From positions 105,792 through 169,791 of the forward strand of contig NZ_JASAOI010000045.1 of NCBI RefSeq assembly GCF_029953285.1: DNA of 64,000 nt. Direction: 5' to 3'. Positions within the stretch are counted from its first letter, which is position 1; each line of letters opens with the position of its first letter. Below the pieces are notes generated by a model, which worked only from the letters and a program-made list of their open reading frames with translations, had not been told where the DNA came from and did not search any database. A program made the position numbers and the translations under genes. Shown here piece by piece: positions 50,778 to 59,428 of this stretch. Origin of the DNA: Yinghuangia seranimata. GTDB lineage: Bacteria; Actinomycetota; Actinomycetes; Streptomycetales; Streptomycetaceae.

Positions 50778-51853
50778 CGGGCGCTCCCCAGTGCGGTCAG
50801 CGGGTCGACGGCGGTGACACGGCGTACCGCGAGTGCGGCGCCCACCAGGCCGAGGACGACCATGACGGCGGCTGGCAGCACGGTCGTCCCGGCGTCCAGG
50901 ACGAACGGCACGGTCCCTTCGGCGACCCGTCCCGCCGCCGCGGCGATGGCGGTGCCGAGTGCCGTCCCCGCGGTGAGGACGACGAGGGCCTGGCCGAGCG
51001 CGTCGCGCAGCAGGTAGCCGGTCGAGGCGCCGAGGGCCTTGAGGACGGCGATGTCGCCGGAACGCTGCACCGTCCAAACGGTGAAGAACGCGCCGACCAC
51101 CAGTGCCGAGATGACGAAGAGGAAGCCGCGCATCAGCTGCAGCGAGCCGTTCTCCGAGGTGTAGGAGCCGATGCCCTTGCGGGCGTCCGCCTTGGAGACG
51201 GTCTCGGTGTGCAGGGCCGCGTCGCCCGCGCCGATGTCGGCGCCCTTGCCGAGGTCGAGCGCGACGACGGTGGCCTGCTTCGCGCCCGACGCGCGCGGGC
51301 CCGGGGTGAGGGGCTGCCAGTCGTCGAGGGTCGTCCAGACGACGGGCGCGTGGCTGTACGACGCGCCGGGGACGACGGCGTCGACGCGCATGTTCCCGGC
51401 CGGGCCGAGTGCGACGGTGTCGCCCGCGCGTACGTGGAGCTCGTCGGCGAGGTCCTGGGACAGGACGACGCCGCCGGGTGTCGGCCGGGCCCCGCCGGGC
51501 GCGAGCGGCCCCGCCGGGTCGATGCCGAAGGCGGCGCCTCCGGCCGTGCGCTCGCCGGCGCCGAGCCGGGTCATCGCGATGCCGAGGGGGGACGCGTCGC
51601 GCACGCCGGGCTGCGCGGCCCATCCCTTCCAGGCGTCCTCCTTGACGGTGGAGGAGGAGAAGGACACGCCCGCGGAGGCGGAGAACGCCAGCTTGTCGGC
51701 GTGGAGCCCGTCGACGGCGGAGGTGTTCTCGCGGCCGAGGCCCGCGGTGAGCCCCGACAGCAGCACGACCAGCGTCGTGATGAGCACCACGACGACGGTC
51801 ATGAGCGCGAACCGCCCTCGGGCCGACCGCAGATCCCGCAACGCGACGAACAC
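50774..51853 (-). CDS. FtsX-like ABC transporter permease
   Basis: A 359-residue permease with the MacB/FtsX layout: one helix near the N-terminus (about 14-36), a large extracytoplasmic domain (about 40-225), then three helices in the last 130 residues (LLFVISALVVGAFFTVWTV, ALVVLTAGTALGTAIAAA and AAVMVVLGLVGAALAV regions). GTG 51853 is chosen, as GAGGAGG then lies 6 bases upstream. It overlaps the ATPase gene by 4 bases. Such systems often pump peptides, antibiotics or lipoproteins, or work with a two-component system; none is adjacent. Confidence 0.85.
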   Translation of the reverse strand: MFVALRDLRSARGRFALMTVVVVLITTLVVLLSGLTAGLGRENTSAVDGLHADKLAFSASAGVSFSSSTVKEDAWKGWAAQPGVRDASPLGIAMTRLGAGERTAGGAAFGIDPAGPLAPGGARPTPGGVVLSQDLADELHVRAGDTVALGPAGNMRVDAVVPGASYSHAPVVWTTLDDWQPLTPGPRASGAKQATVVALDLGKGADIGAGDAALHTETVSKADARKGIGSYTSENGSLQLMRGFLFVISALVVGAFFTVWTVQRSGDIAVLKALGASTGYLLRDALGQALVVLTAGTALGTAIAAAAGRVAEGTVPFVLDAGTTVLPAAVMVVLGLVGAALAVRRVTAVDPLTALGSAR

Positions 51854-52182
51854 GCGCACCCTCCTCAAGCCTGCCCGGGCCCGCGGGACCGGGCCCGGAC
51901 GTTCCCGGCGACCGGTCGGCCGCCGTTGTCCTCTACTCTCCGGTGCACGGGTGTGCCGGGGCATCGCGCGGCGGTTGGGGCCGGCGGGATCTTTCGGTGC
52001 AGCCGCCTCTCCGACTTTCGATGGATACGGGCGGTGTCCCGTGTGCGGTCCGCCTCCCGCCCACATCCTTGACACTGTCAAAAACTGGCGCCTATCGTTC
52101 CCGCGATGCGGGGTGCACGCGAGTGCGCCCGAAAGCGCCCGCGCACGCGTCGCAGCGCGCGCGGAATGTCGAGGGGAACGCG
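51854..52182. other. Divergent intergenic region, permease / CoA ligase
   Basis: About 329 bases. It holds a near-consensus promoter with an operator-like palindrome for the CoA ligase gene (52069-52098). No gene is seen in the rest. Confidence 0.5.
52069..52098 (+). promoter_or_regulatory. Promoter of CoA ligase gene with overlapping palindrome
   Basis: TTGACA (52069-52074), 18 bases, then TATCGT (52093-52098), 85 bases before the ATG. The -35 box is part of the palindrome TTGAC-ACT-GTCAA, a likely operator that would block the promoter when bound. The regulator is unknown; the GntR protein downstream is a candidate. Confidence 0.55.
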
Positions 52183-53772
52183 ATGGCGGCCGCACTCAAC
52201 GGGCTCACCTCCGGTAACTGGGGCCACCAGGTCCACGGACAGGACATCCCCTGGCTGCTGCGGCACTGGGCCGAGCACCGGCCCGAGCACCCGGCGCTCG
52301 TATGGGAGCCGGCCGAGGGCGAGCGGCGCACCTGGACGTACGCCGAGCTGCTCGCCGACACGCTGCGCGTCGCGGCGGGCCTGCACGCACGCGGCGTCGG
52401 CCGCGAGGACAAGGTCCTCGTGCACGCCGACAACTGCCCCGAGATGCTCGTCGCCTGGCTGGCCTGCGCCACCGTCGGCGCCGTCGCGGTGACCACCAAC
52501 ACGCACGCGACCGCGAGCGAGCTGGCGTACTTCGCCGAGCACACGCACTGCACCACCGCGATCACGCAGCCGCGCTTCCTCGACCTGATCGCCGAGTCGG
52601 GCGCCGACCTGCGCTGGACGGCGGTCATCGGGGCGGACGACGCGGCCGCGCTGCCCGAGGGCGCCGTGCCGTTCGCCGAGCTGTACGGCGACGCCGACGC
52701 GTACCCCGGCCGCCCGATCGAGCCGCTGCTGCCGTTCGGGATCATGTTCACGTCCGGCACCACCAGCCGCCCCAAGGGCGTCGTGCACACGCACGCCAAC
52801 GCCGTGTGGGCCAGCCGCTCCGGGCCGCGCAGCATCGACCTGGGGCCGGACGACCGCTACCTGATCTACCTGCCGCTGTTCCACGTCAACGCGCAGAGCT
52901 GGTCGATGTTCTCGGTGCTGGGCGTCGGCGCGACCGCGGTGCTCATGCCGAAGTGGTCGACGAGCCGCTTCTGGGACGTCGTGGTCCGCAACGGGATCAC
53001 GCACATCTCGCTGATGCCCTTCGCGATGGGCACGCTCGCGGCCAAGGACCGGCCCGAGTCGAAGCTGCGGGTGGGCGTGTTCGGGATGGTCAACACCATG
53101 CTGGACAAGATGCTCGGGCTGAAGGTGTACGGCGCGTACGGCATGACCGAGACGGTCATCCACGCCATCACCGGCAAGCCGTCCGAGCACCTGCCGGCCA
53201 AGTCGATGGGCCGGCCGGCGCCGGGCTACGGGTTCAAGATCGTCGACCGCGACACCGGCGAGGAGTGCGGCGTCGGCGAGCAGGGCGAGCTGTGGCTGCA
53301 CGGCGAGCGCGGCGTGCAGTTCTTCCTGGAGTACTACGGCAACGCCGAGGCGACCGAGAAGGCGTTCGAGGGCGACTGGTTCAAGACCGGCGACATGGTG
53401 GCGCTGGGCGAGGGCGGCAACGTCTTCTACCGGGAGCGCGACAAGGACCTGCTGAAGGTCGGCGGCGAGAACGTGTCGGCGCGCGAGGTCGAGGACCTGA
53501 TCCTCACCGTGCCCGGGGTCGGCTCGGTGGCGGTCGTCGGCAAGAAGCACGACTTCCTGGACGAGGTGGTCGTGGCGTTCGTGATCCGCAACGCGGCGGC
53601 GCCGGAGGCGGCCGAGCTGGAGAAGGCGGTCGTGGAGCTGTGCCGCGCCAAGCTGTCGGACTTCAAGGTGCCGCGGGCGGTGTACTTCGTCGACGCGTTC
53701 CCGACCGGGACGCTCGACAAGATTCTGAAGAAGGAGCTGCGGGAGATGGCGGACGCGCAGCCGGCGGTCTGA
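52183..53772 (+). CDS. Acyl-CoA ligase, crotonobetaine/carnitine-CoA ligase-like
   Basis: A 529-residue ANL-superfamily ligase. P-loop IMFTSGTTSRPKGVVHTH (about 188-205), YGAYGMTETVIHAI (about 315), DWFKTGDMVALGEGGNVFYRERDKDLLKVGGENVS-region, and the C-terminal lysine in PTGTLDKILKKELR. This pattern is like CaiC and related short acid:CoA ligases. ATG 52183 has GAGGGGAA upstream. It is followed by a GntR regulator and an MFS transporter on the same strand, perhaps a small uptake-and-activation module for an organic acid. The substrate is not evident. Confidence 0.8.
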   Translation: MAAALNGLTSGNWGHQVHGQDIPWLLRHWAEHRPEHPALVWEPAEGERRTWTYAELLADTLRVAAGLHARGVGREDKVLVHADNCPEMLVAWLACATVGAVAVTTNTHATASELAYFAEHTHCTTAITQPRFLDLIAESGADLRWTAVIGADDAAALPEGAVPFAELYGDADAYPGRPIEPLLPFGIMFTSGTTSRPKGVVHTHANAVWASRSGPRSIDLGPDDRYLIYLPLFHVNAQSWSMFSVLGVGATAVLMPKWSTSRFWDVVVRNGITHISLMPFAMGTLAAKDRPESKLRVGVFGMVNTMLDKMLGLKVYGAYGMTETVIHAITGKPSEHLPAKSMGRPAPGYGFKIVDRDTGEECGVGEQGELWLHGERGVQFFLEYYGNAEATEKAFEGDWFKTGDMVALGEGGNVFYRERDKDLLKVGGENVSAREVEDLILTVPGVGSVAVVGKKHDFLDEVVVAFVIRNAAAPEAAELEKAVVELCRAKLSDFKVPRAVYFVDAFPTGTLDKILKKELREMADAQPAV

Positions 53773-53959
53773 GCCGCGTCCGATGCGGGTGTGACGGGGG
53801 TGTGAGGTAGCGGGGGCGGTCGGGCCTGAGGGTCCGGCCGCCCTTTTCGCATGGTTGTTTCGTCCGTTTTGTTGGCGTTTGCCGGGCGGCAAATCCCTTG
53901 GTGCGTCCGCAGTATGGACGACCCTCCCCACGCATCCATGTTGTATCTATCTTGTGCGC

Positions 53960-54619
53960 ATGGCCGCCGTCCCGTCCCCCGCCAAACCACCGCCCGCCGC
54001 CGACCGCGTGTACCAGCACGTCAAGCTCGGCGTCCTCGAACGCCGCTACGAGGGCGGCACGCTGCTCACCGAGGGCGAGCTCGCCGAGGCCGCCGGGGTG
54101 TCGCGCACGCCCGTCCGCGAGGCGCTGCTGCGGCTCGAGGCCGAGGGGCTGCTGCGGCTGTACCCGAAGAAGGGCGCGCTCGTCCTGCCGGTGTCCGCGC
54201 AGGAGGTGGCGGACGTCGTCGAGACCCGGCAGCTCGTGGAGGCGCACGCGGCACGCAAGGCCGTCCCCGCGTCGCCCGAACTCATCGCCCGGCTGACCGA
54301 ACTGCTCGACCAGCAGCGCGCGCAGGTCGCCGCCGGCGAGTTCGCCGAGGCGGCCGTCACCGACCGGTGCTTCCACGCCGCGATCGTGCGCAGCGCCGGC
54401 AACGAGATCCTGGCCCGGCTCTACGACCAGCTCCGCGACCGCCAGGTGCGGATGGTCGTCGCCGTCATGCACGCGGGTGCCGAGCGGGTCGCACGGTCGC
54501 TCACCGACCACGCCGAGATCCTCGAGGCATTGCGCGGCGGCGACGCCGACGCGGCCGTCGCGGCCGTCCACCGTCACGTCGGGCGGCTGCCCGAGATCAT
54601 CCGCGGCGAGGTGCGCTGA
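53960..54619 (+). CDS. GntR-family (FCD) transcriptional regulator
   Basis: A 219-residue regulator: winged helix at about 15-75 (LTEGELAEAAGVSRTPVREALLRLEAEGLL) and a helical FCD ligand domain with likely metal-ligand residues in DRCFHAAI and the H-E-I-L segments. ATG 53960 has no Shine-Dalgarno sequence, and an AT-rich stretch TTGTATCTATCTTG lies directly before it, so the mRNA may be leaderless and autoregulated there. One base separates its stop from the MFS start. It likely controls the transporter in response to a carboxylic acid. Confidence 0.85.
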   Translation: MAAVPSPAKPPPAADRVYQHVKLGVLERRYEGGTLLTEGELAEAAGVSRTPVREALLRLEAEGLLRLYPKKGALVLPVSAQEVADVVETRQLVEAHAARKAVPASPELIARLTELLDQQRAQVAAGEFAEAAVTDRCFHAAIVRSAGNEILARLYDQLRDRQVRMVVAVMHAGAERVARSLTDHAEILEALRGGDADAAVAAVHRHVGRLPEIIRGEVR

Positions 54620-54620
54620 C

Positions 54621-55967
54621 ATGACGCAGACACACACACCGGCCGCCTCCCCCGTCCGGCCGACGGATCCCCCCGGCGGGCGGCGCGCGGTCGCCGTCTG
54701 GTCGGTCGGCGTCGCCGTGTACTTCGTGGCGGTCATCTTCCGGACCTCGCTGGGCGTCGCGGGACTCGACGCCGCCGACCGGTTCGACGTCAACGCGTCG
54801 GCGCTGTCGACGTTCTCCATCCTCCAGCTGCTGGTGTACGCCGGCATGCAGATACCCGTCGGCCTCCTCGTCGACCGGCTCGGCACCAAGCGCATGCTGA
54901 CCATGGGCATCGTCCTGTTCACGGTCGGGCAGTTGGGCTTCGCGTTCTCGACGTCGTACGGCATGGCCCTCGCGTCGCGCGCGCTGCTGGGGTGCGGCGA
55001 CGCGATGACCTTCATCAGCGTGCTGCGGCTCGGAACGCGCTGGTTCCCGGCGCGGCGCGGGCCGCTCGTCGCGCAACTCGCCGCGCTCATCGGGCAGGCG
55101 GGCAACCTCATCTCGACGCTCGTGCTCTCCCGGCTGCTCCACGAGGCCGGCTGGACGGCGGTGTTCGCGGGGAGCGCGGCGGCGGGGGCGGTCGTGTTCG
55201 TGCTCGTCCAGCTGTTCCTGAAGGACCACCCCGAGGGGTACGAGGTGCCGGCGGTGGCGCACCGCGGAGCCGCCTACGTGCGGCGGCAGATCGCCGAGTC
55301 GTGGGCCGAACCGGGAACGCGGCTCGGGCTGTGGACGCACTTCACGACGCAGTTCCCGGCGATGGTGTTCCTGCTGCTGTGGGGAATGCCGTTCCTCGTC
55401 GAGTCGCAGGGCCACACGCGCGGCACGGCCGGCGGGCTGCTCACCGTCATCGTGCTGTCGAGCATGGTGCTCGGCTTCGTGTTCGGACAGGTCATCGCCC
55501 GGCACCAGGCCGCGCGGCTGCCGATCGCGTTGGGGACCGTCCTCACCACGGCCACGGCGTGGGCGGCCACGATCTTCTACCCGGGCGGCATCGCGCCGAT
55601 GTGGCTGCTGGTCGTGCTGTGCCTGGTGCTCGGCGCGTGCGGGCCGGCCTCGATGATCGGCTTCGACTTCGGGCGCCCCGCCAACCCGCCCGAGCGGCAG
55701 GGAACGGCCTCGGGAATCGTCAACATGGGCGGCTTCGTCGCCTCGATGACGACGCTCCTGACGGTCGGCGTCCTCCTCGACGCGACGGGCGACGACTACC
55801 GGATCGCGTTCTCCTCGGTGTTCGTCCTGGAGGCGGTGGGGCTCTTCGCGATCTTCCGCCTGCGCGGCCCCGTCGCGCGGGCCGAGGCGGCCCGCCGCGA
55901 GGCCGGACCGATCCCGGTGGCCACCTCGGACCACCCGGCGGGGCTGGTCGACTCCCGGCAGGGCTAG
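54621..55967 (+). CDS. MFS transporter
   Basis: A 448-residue transporter with twelve predicted helices. The A-motif between helices 2 and 3 reads GLLVDRLGTKRMLTMG. Length and N-half resemble nitrate/organic-anion type MFS members (NarK/ACS-like) without a clear signature. ATG 54621 follows the GntR stop by one base, so they form an operon. It ends in TAG sharing the tetranucleotide CTAG with the stop of the convergent gene. Confidence 0.85.
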   Translation: MTQTHTPAASPVRPTDPPGGRRAVAVWSVGVAVYFVAVIFRTSLGVAGLDAADRFDVNASALSTFSILQLLVYAGMQIPVGLLVDRLGTKRMLTMGIVLFTVGQLGFAFSTSYGMALASRALLGCGDAMTFISVLRLGTRWFPARRGPLVAQLAALIGQAGNLISTLVLSRLLHEAGWTAVFAGSAAAGAVVFVLVQLFLKDHPEGYEVPAVAHRGAAYVRRQIAESWAEPGTRLGLWTHFTTQFPAMVFLLLWGMPFLVESQGHTRGTAGGLLTVIVLSSMVLGFVFGQVIARHQAARLPIALGTVLTTATAWAATIFYPGGIAPMWLLVVLCLVLGACGPASMIGFDFGRPANPPERQGTASGIVNMGGFVASMTTLLTVGVLLDATGDDYRIAFSSVFVLEAVGLFAIFRLRGPVARAEAARREAGPIPVATSDHPAGLVDSRQG

Positions 55968-56962
55968 TACGGGGCCGCCCGGCCTCCGACGACCGCGACC
56001 GCGGTGTCGAGGAGTTCGGGGGTCGTGCCGGCGAAGTCCCCGGCCAGGGCGAGGGCGACCGCCCAGGCCTCGATGTCGTCGCCGAGGCGCGCGGCGGTGA
56101 GGCCTGCGAGGTGCGTGCGGGCTTCCTGATCGTCGGGGCGTCCCTCCCGGCGGTCGCGGATGAGGTCGGGGCAGCCGGCCTGCCTCGACAGGTACGTCAC
56201 CGCTTCGCGCTGGAACGGCTCGGCGCGGTCGGCGTCCATGATCTGCGACCAGTCCAGCGGGGTGTGCGGCCAGCGCTCGAGGACATCCTGGGTCACCTTC
56301 CTTCGGCCACGCAGCATCCGGATGAACCCCTGGGTGCCACAGCTGCGTTCATACGTCCGCTCCAGACGGCGCAGGTCGGTCGGGTCGGCCAGGACCACGC
56401 GCACCGGCTCGGGTATGGGCCTGGTCAGGAACCGGGCGGTCGCGCCGCGCGCCACATCGGGCCCGACGATGCGGCGCAGGCCCAGGCAGCCCCGGAGGGC
56501 GATCGCGGGGCTGGTCCGTTTGGCGCCCGGAAACGGGAGCACGGCGAGCGCGGCCACGGTCAGGTCCGGGTCGTCGCATTCGATGGCCAGCATCAACCGC
56601 TTTGTCGGGCTGTAGGGCCCGCTGGGCTCGCCCTTGCGCGGGATCAGGTACTGGGGCACCACCCTCGCGGCCGCCTTGTGCGCTTCTCGCGGGGCGTACG
56701 GGTTGCTGAGCACCGCCACGGCGACCTGGACGTCGGCCTTCGCGGCGAGTGCGTAGATCGTGTCCGGATGGGCGCGCCGGTTGCGGCCGAGGGCCGCCTG
56801 CTGCTCGCGGGTGCCGTTGGCCGCGACGTGCGCCGAGACCACGGCGTCCGGGGTGCGGAAGTCGCCGAGGACCGCGGTCTGCAGCGCGGGCCCGAGGCGG
56901 TCGAACAGTCGGGGGCGCATGGCCTCGGGTGCCGCCTCGAGCAGCATCGACGGCGACGTCAA
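55964..56962 (-). CDS. Variant leucine-repeat-like protein, paralogue 3
   Basis: About 332 residues made of helical repeats with LRV character: LGRNRRAHPDTIYALAAKAD, VAVAVLSNPYAPREAHKAAA, LSRQAGCPDLIRD. Its C-terminus EAWAVALALAGDFAGTTPELL matches the C-terminal motif of the two large proteins at 40496 and 42628, so it is a shorter distant member of that family. TTG 56962 is chosen because GAGGAG lies 6 bases upstream; ATG 56947 is the alternative. It lies 10 bases after the F420-type reductase gene and is probably in the same mRNA. Confidence 0.65.
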   Translation of the reverse strand: MTSPSMLLEAAPEAMRPRLFDRLGPALQTAVLGDFRTPDAVVSAHVAANGTREQQAALGRNRRAHPDTIYALAAKADVQVAVAVLSNPYAPREAHKAAARVVPQYLIPRKGEPSGPYSPTKRLMLAIECDDPDLTVAALAVLPFPGAKRTSPAIALRGCLGLRRIVGPDVARGATARFLTRPIPEPVRVVLADPTDLRRLERTYERSCGTQGFIRMLRGRRKVTQDVLERWPHTPLDWSQIMDADRAEPFQREAVTYLSRQAGCPDLIRDRREGRPDDQEARTHLAGLTAARLGDDIEAWAVALALAGDFAGTTPELLDTAVAVVGGRAAPY

Positions 56963-56972
56963 TCCGGTCTCC

Positions 56973-57341
56973 TCACAAGCGGTCCATGCGGAGGAACTCC
57001 GTGATGCGGAGCACCTTGGGCGGGCGGGGCACATGATTCGGGAGTGCCTGGAAGGCCTCGGCCCTGTCGACGAGGCGTGGGGCGGTGAGGTCGAGTTCCT
57101 GTCCGTCGACCCGGAGTCGCGCGGTGCCGGAGGCGAGGATATTGCGTACCCAGTCGGAGCCGGAGCCGTACACGAGTATGAACAGGTAGCCGCCGTCGAC
57201 GGGGTGGGCGTCGAGCGGGGTGCGGTACGTCGTGCCGGAGGTCCGGCCGACGTGGATCAGGACGGGGCGGCGGCCGTTTCTGATCTCACGCGGGTTGAAG
57301 ACGCGCTTGTTGACGTGGCCCCACCAGAGCGGCATCGGCAT
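56973..57341 (-). CDS. Deazaflavin (F420)-dependent nitroreductase-family protein
   Basis: A 122-residue split-barrel protein of the Ddn/DUF385 family: PVLIHVGRTSGTTYRTPLDAH (the G-R-x-SG-xx-RT-PL motif) and YLFILVYGSGSDWVRNILASG are characteristic. These proteins use reduced F420 or bind deazaflavins and quinones; many have unknown substrates. ATG 57341, or the second Met at 57335. It is divergent from a TetR gene across a region with two palindromic operators, so it is very likely the TetR target. Confidence 0.85.
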   Translation of the reverse strand: MPMPLWWGHVNKRVFNPREIRNGRRPVLIHVGRTSGTTYRTPLDAHPVDGGYLFILVYGSGSDWVRNILASGTARLRVDGQELDLTAPRLVDRAEAFQALPNHVPRPPKVLRITEFLRMDRL

Positions 57342-57398
57342 GCGTGGCTTCCTTCCTGGCTCCTGTGCCGGCCGGCGCACCGACCCAACCGTTCGGGC

Positions 57399-57450
57399 CT
57401 TACAGGCGTAAGCCGGGGTACGCTTGCAAGGCTTGCTTACGGGTGTAAGC
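57399..57450. promoter_or_regulatory. Two palindromic TetR operators
   Basis: CTTAC-AGGC-GTAAG (57399-57412) and GCTTAC-GGGT-GTAAGC (57435-57450) share the half-site CTTAC and lie 36 bases apart in the 139-base gap between the divergent reductase and TetR genes. This is the classical position for autoregulation and control of the neighbour. Confidence 0.7.
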
Positions 57451-57480
57451 CTGTCAACACCCTCACGGTCAGGAGCTCGC

Positions 57481-58140
57481 GTGCCGCCCTCTCCCCCGCC
57501 CCGCCGACCGCTCAGCAGGGAACGTGTGTTGGACGCCGCGGTCCGGGTCGCGGACCGCGGCGGCGTCGACGCCATCTCGATGCGGAAGGTCGCGCAGGAG
57601 CTGGGCGTCGAGGCGATGTCGCTGTACCGGCACGTGCCGAACAAGGACGCGGTCCTCGACGGCGTGGTGGACGTGGTGTTCGCGGCGATCGAACTGCCTG
57701 ACGCCGGGCGGGAGGACTGGCGGGACGCGATCCGCGCGCGGGCGAACTCCGCGCGTGCGGTGCTGTCGCGGCACAGTTGGGCGCTGGGCCTGATGGACTC
57801 GCGCCGCAACCCGGGGCCGGCGACGCTGCGGCACCACGACGCCGTGCTGGGGGTCTTGCGGGAGGCGGGGTTCGGTCTCCGGACGGCCGCACACGCCGTC
57901 TCACTCATCGACAGCTACGTCGGCGGGTACGTGCTCCAGGAGCAGAACCTGCCGCTGACCTCGACGGACGAGGTCGCGGAGGTCGCCGACGGAATCCTCG
58001 CGGCCCTGCCCGCCGACGAGTTCCCGTACCTCACGGAGATGATCGTCGAGCACGCGCTGAAGCCGGGCTACGACCACACGGCCGAATTCGCGTACGGCCT
58101 CGACCTGATCCTCGACGCGCTGGAGGCCCGGCGCGGGTAG
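57481..58140 (+). CDS. TetR-family transcriptional regulator
   Basis: A 219-residue repressor: helix-turn-helix at about 10-58 (VLDAAVRVADRGGVDAISMRKVAQELGVEA region, MSLYRHVPNKDAVLD) with a TetR_C-type C-terminal domain (SLIDSYVGGYVLQEQ). GTG 57481 is chosen since it starts directly before the DNA-binding domain. It should bind the two palindromes between it and the F420-type reductase gene. Confidence 0.85.
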   Translation: MPPSPPPRRPLSRERVLDAAVRVADRGGVDAISMRKVAQELGVEAMSLYRHVPNKDAVLDGVVDVVFAAIELPDAGREDWRDAIRARANSARAVLSRHSWALGLMDSRRNPGPATLRHHDAVLGVLREAGFGLRTAAHAVSLIDSYVGGYVLQEQNLPLTSTDEVAEVADGILAALPADEFPYLTEMIVEHALKPGYDHTAEFAYGLDLILDALEARRG

Positions 58141-58151
58141 CCGCTACGCGA

Positions 58152-58190
58152 CGGCGGCGGACCGGCCCTGGCTGGACCGGCCCGCCGCCG
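58152..58190. terminator. Bidirectional hairpin terminator
   Basis: Arms CGGCGGCGG and CCGCCGCCG, continued inward by CCGG/CCGG and CC/GG after mismatches, in the 56-base gap between convergent TetR and CHRD genes. Confidence 0.75.
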
Positions 58191-58196
58191 CGTTCG

Positions 58197-59147
58197 TCAG
58201 ACGATCGGCTGCGTCGAGTCGAGGAACACGTAGTCCGCGCGGTACGGCACCTCGACGCGCGCCTGCGCGGCCGGGTCGCACGGGCCGGACGGGGCGACGC
58301 CGCCCACGGTGTTCAGGCGCAGGATCTCGTCCGTGCCGGCCAGGAGGCCGAACGGGCGCCCGGCCTGCGTCGCGGCGAGGTCCAACTCCGCGATGTTGCC
58401 CGTGCCGTTCGGCGTGCGGGCCAGCACCTTGCCGGTGACCGCGCTCCGGTCCCGCGCCAGCCACTCGGGCGGGCCGGCGGGGCCGGGGTTCGCGAAGAAG
58501 TGCGAGATGCCGTTGTCGAGCGTGGCCCGCACGTTGTCCTGCGTGAACGCGAACGAGCCGTCCGGCTGCACGGTGCAGGCGTAGATCTGCACGCCCTGGG
58601 TCACCGACGCCTTGGTGTCGCGCTGGAGCGCGTGGTCCATGTCCAGCGTGCTCCTGATGCCGTTGACCTGCCCGCGCACCGCGCCGCCGGGGAACTCCGG
58701 TGTGGCGATGTCGAGGTGGAACGCGCGCGGGTTCGCCTTCAGGTCGGCGAGGAACTGGGCGTCCTTGACGCGGACGGTCCCGGTGGCCGTGCCGTTGTTC
58801 CCGTACGCCGGGGCGGTGAACAGCGTGACCTCGACCGCCCCGTTCTCCCCCTTCGCCCCCGCCTGGATCGTGCCGGTCGCGGGCGCGGCGATCCCCTTGA
58901 AGGCGGCGGCGAACCGGATCTCGTCGCCGCTCACCTGAAGGTAGGCGACGGCGGTGCCGTCCTTGTCGCCCGCTGCGGGACCGCCGGGCGTGGGAACCTC
59001 GTTGCCTCCGTTGAGGCTCACAGCGAAGTAGGCGGCGTCGGTGCCCGTCCCGTCCGCCGCCGCCCCGGCCGAAACCGCAGGCCCCGCAACGGCGATCCCC
59101 AACGCGGCGAGCGCGGACACGCCTGCCGCCATCCTCTTGATGTTCAT
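58197..59147 (-). CDS. Secreted CHRD-DUF3455 fusion protein
   Basis: A 316-residue exported protein with a signal peptide (about 1-30, ending VSAGAAA). A CHRD domain follows (about 38-155: VSLNGGNEVPT, FHLDIATPEFPGGAVRGQV), the extracellular domain first known from chordin and common in bacteria. The C-terminal half (about 165-316; GVQIYACTVQPDGSFAF, GVAPSGPCD, YRADYVFL) looks like DUF3455. Two cysteines in that part may pair. ATG 59147 with GGGGGGT upstream. Probably a surface or matrix protein; no enzymatic motif is seen. Confidence 0.75.
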   Translation of the reverse strand: MNIKRMAAGVSALAALGIAVAGPAVSAGAAADGTGTDAAYFAVSLNGGNEVPTPGGPAAGDKDGTAVAYLQVSGDEIRFAAAFKGIAAPATGTIQAGAKGENGAVEVTLFTAPAYGNNGTATGTVRVKDAQFLADLKANPRAFHLDIATPEFPGGAVRGQVNGIRSTLDMDHALQRDTKASVTQGVQIYACTVQPDGSFAFTQDNVRATLDNGISHFFANPGPAGPPEWLARDRSAVTGKVLARTPNGTGNIAELDLAATQAGRPFGLLAGTDEILRLNTVGGVAPSGPCDPAAQARVEVPYRADYVFLDSTQPIV

Positions 59148-59428
59148 GACTGGACCCCCCAGTACCGCGGCCACCGCACTGCACGGTGGCGCTTCGACGT
59201 CGGGTACGGAGCGGATCATTCCGACTGTTCAATGACGAACAGCGGTAAAGGTCACATGAGTTGCGGTGAACTCGAAGCCCTGACGATCCGTGCGCCGCGC
59301 GTTCGTTGGAGGTGGCGGGCGACGAAGCTCACGGCGCGGTCGCGGGTGGTCCGCATCCTTACGGGTGAACCTGGGTTGCCAATCCGCCGCCGACCCGTAG
59401 CCTGGCGCCAGGGGAAGGGGGGCTACGG

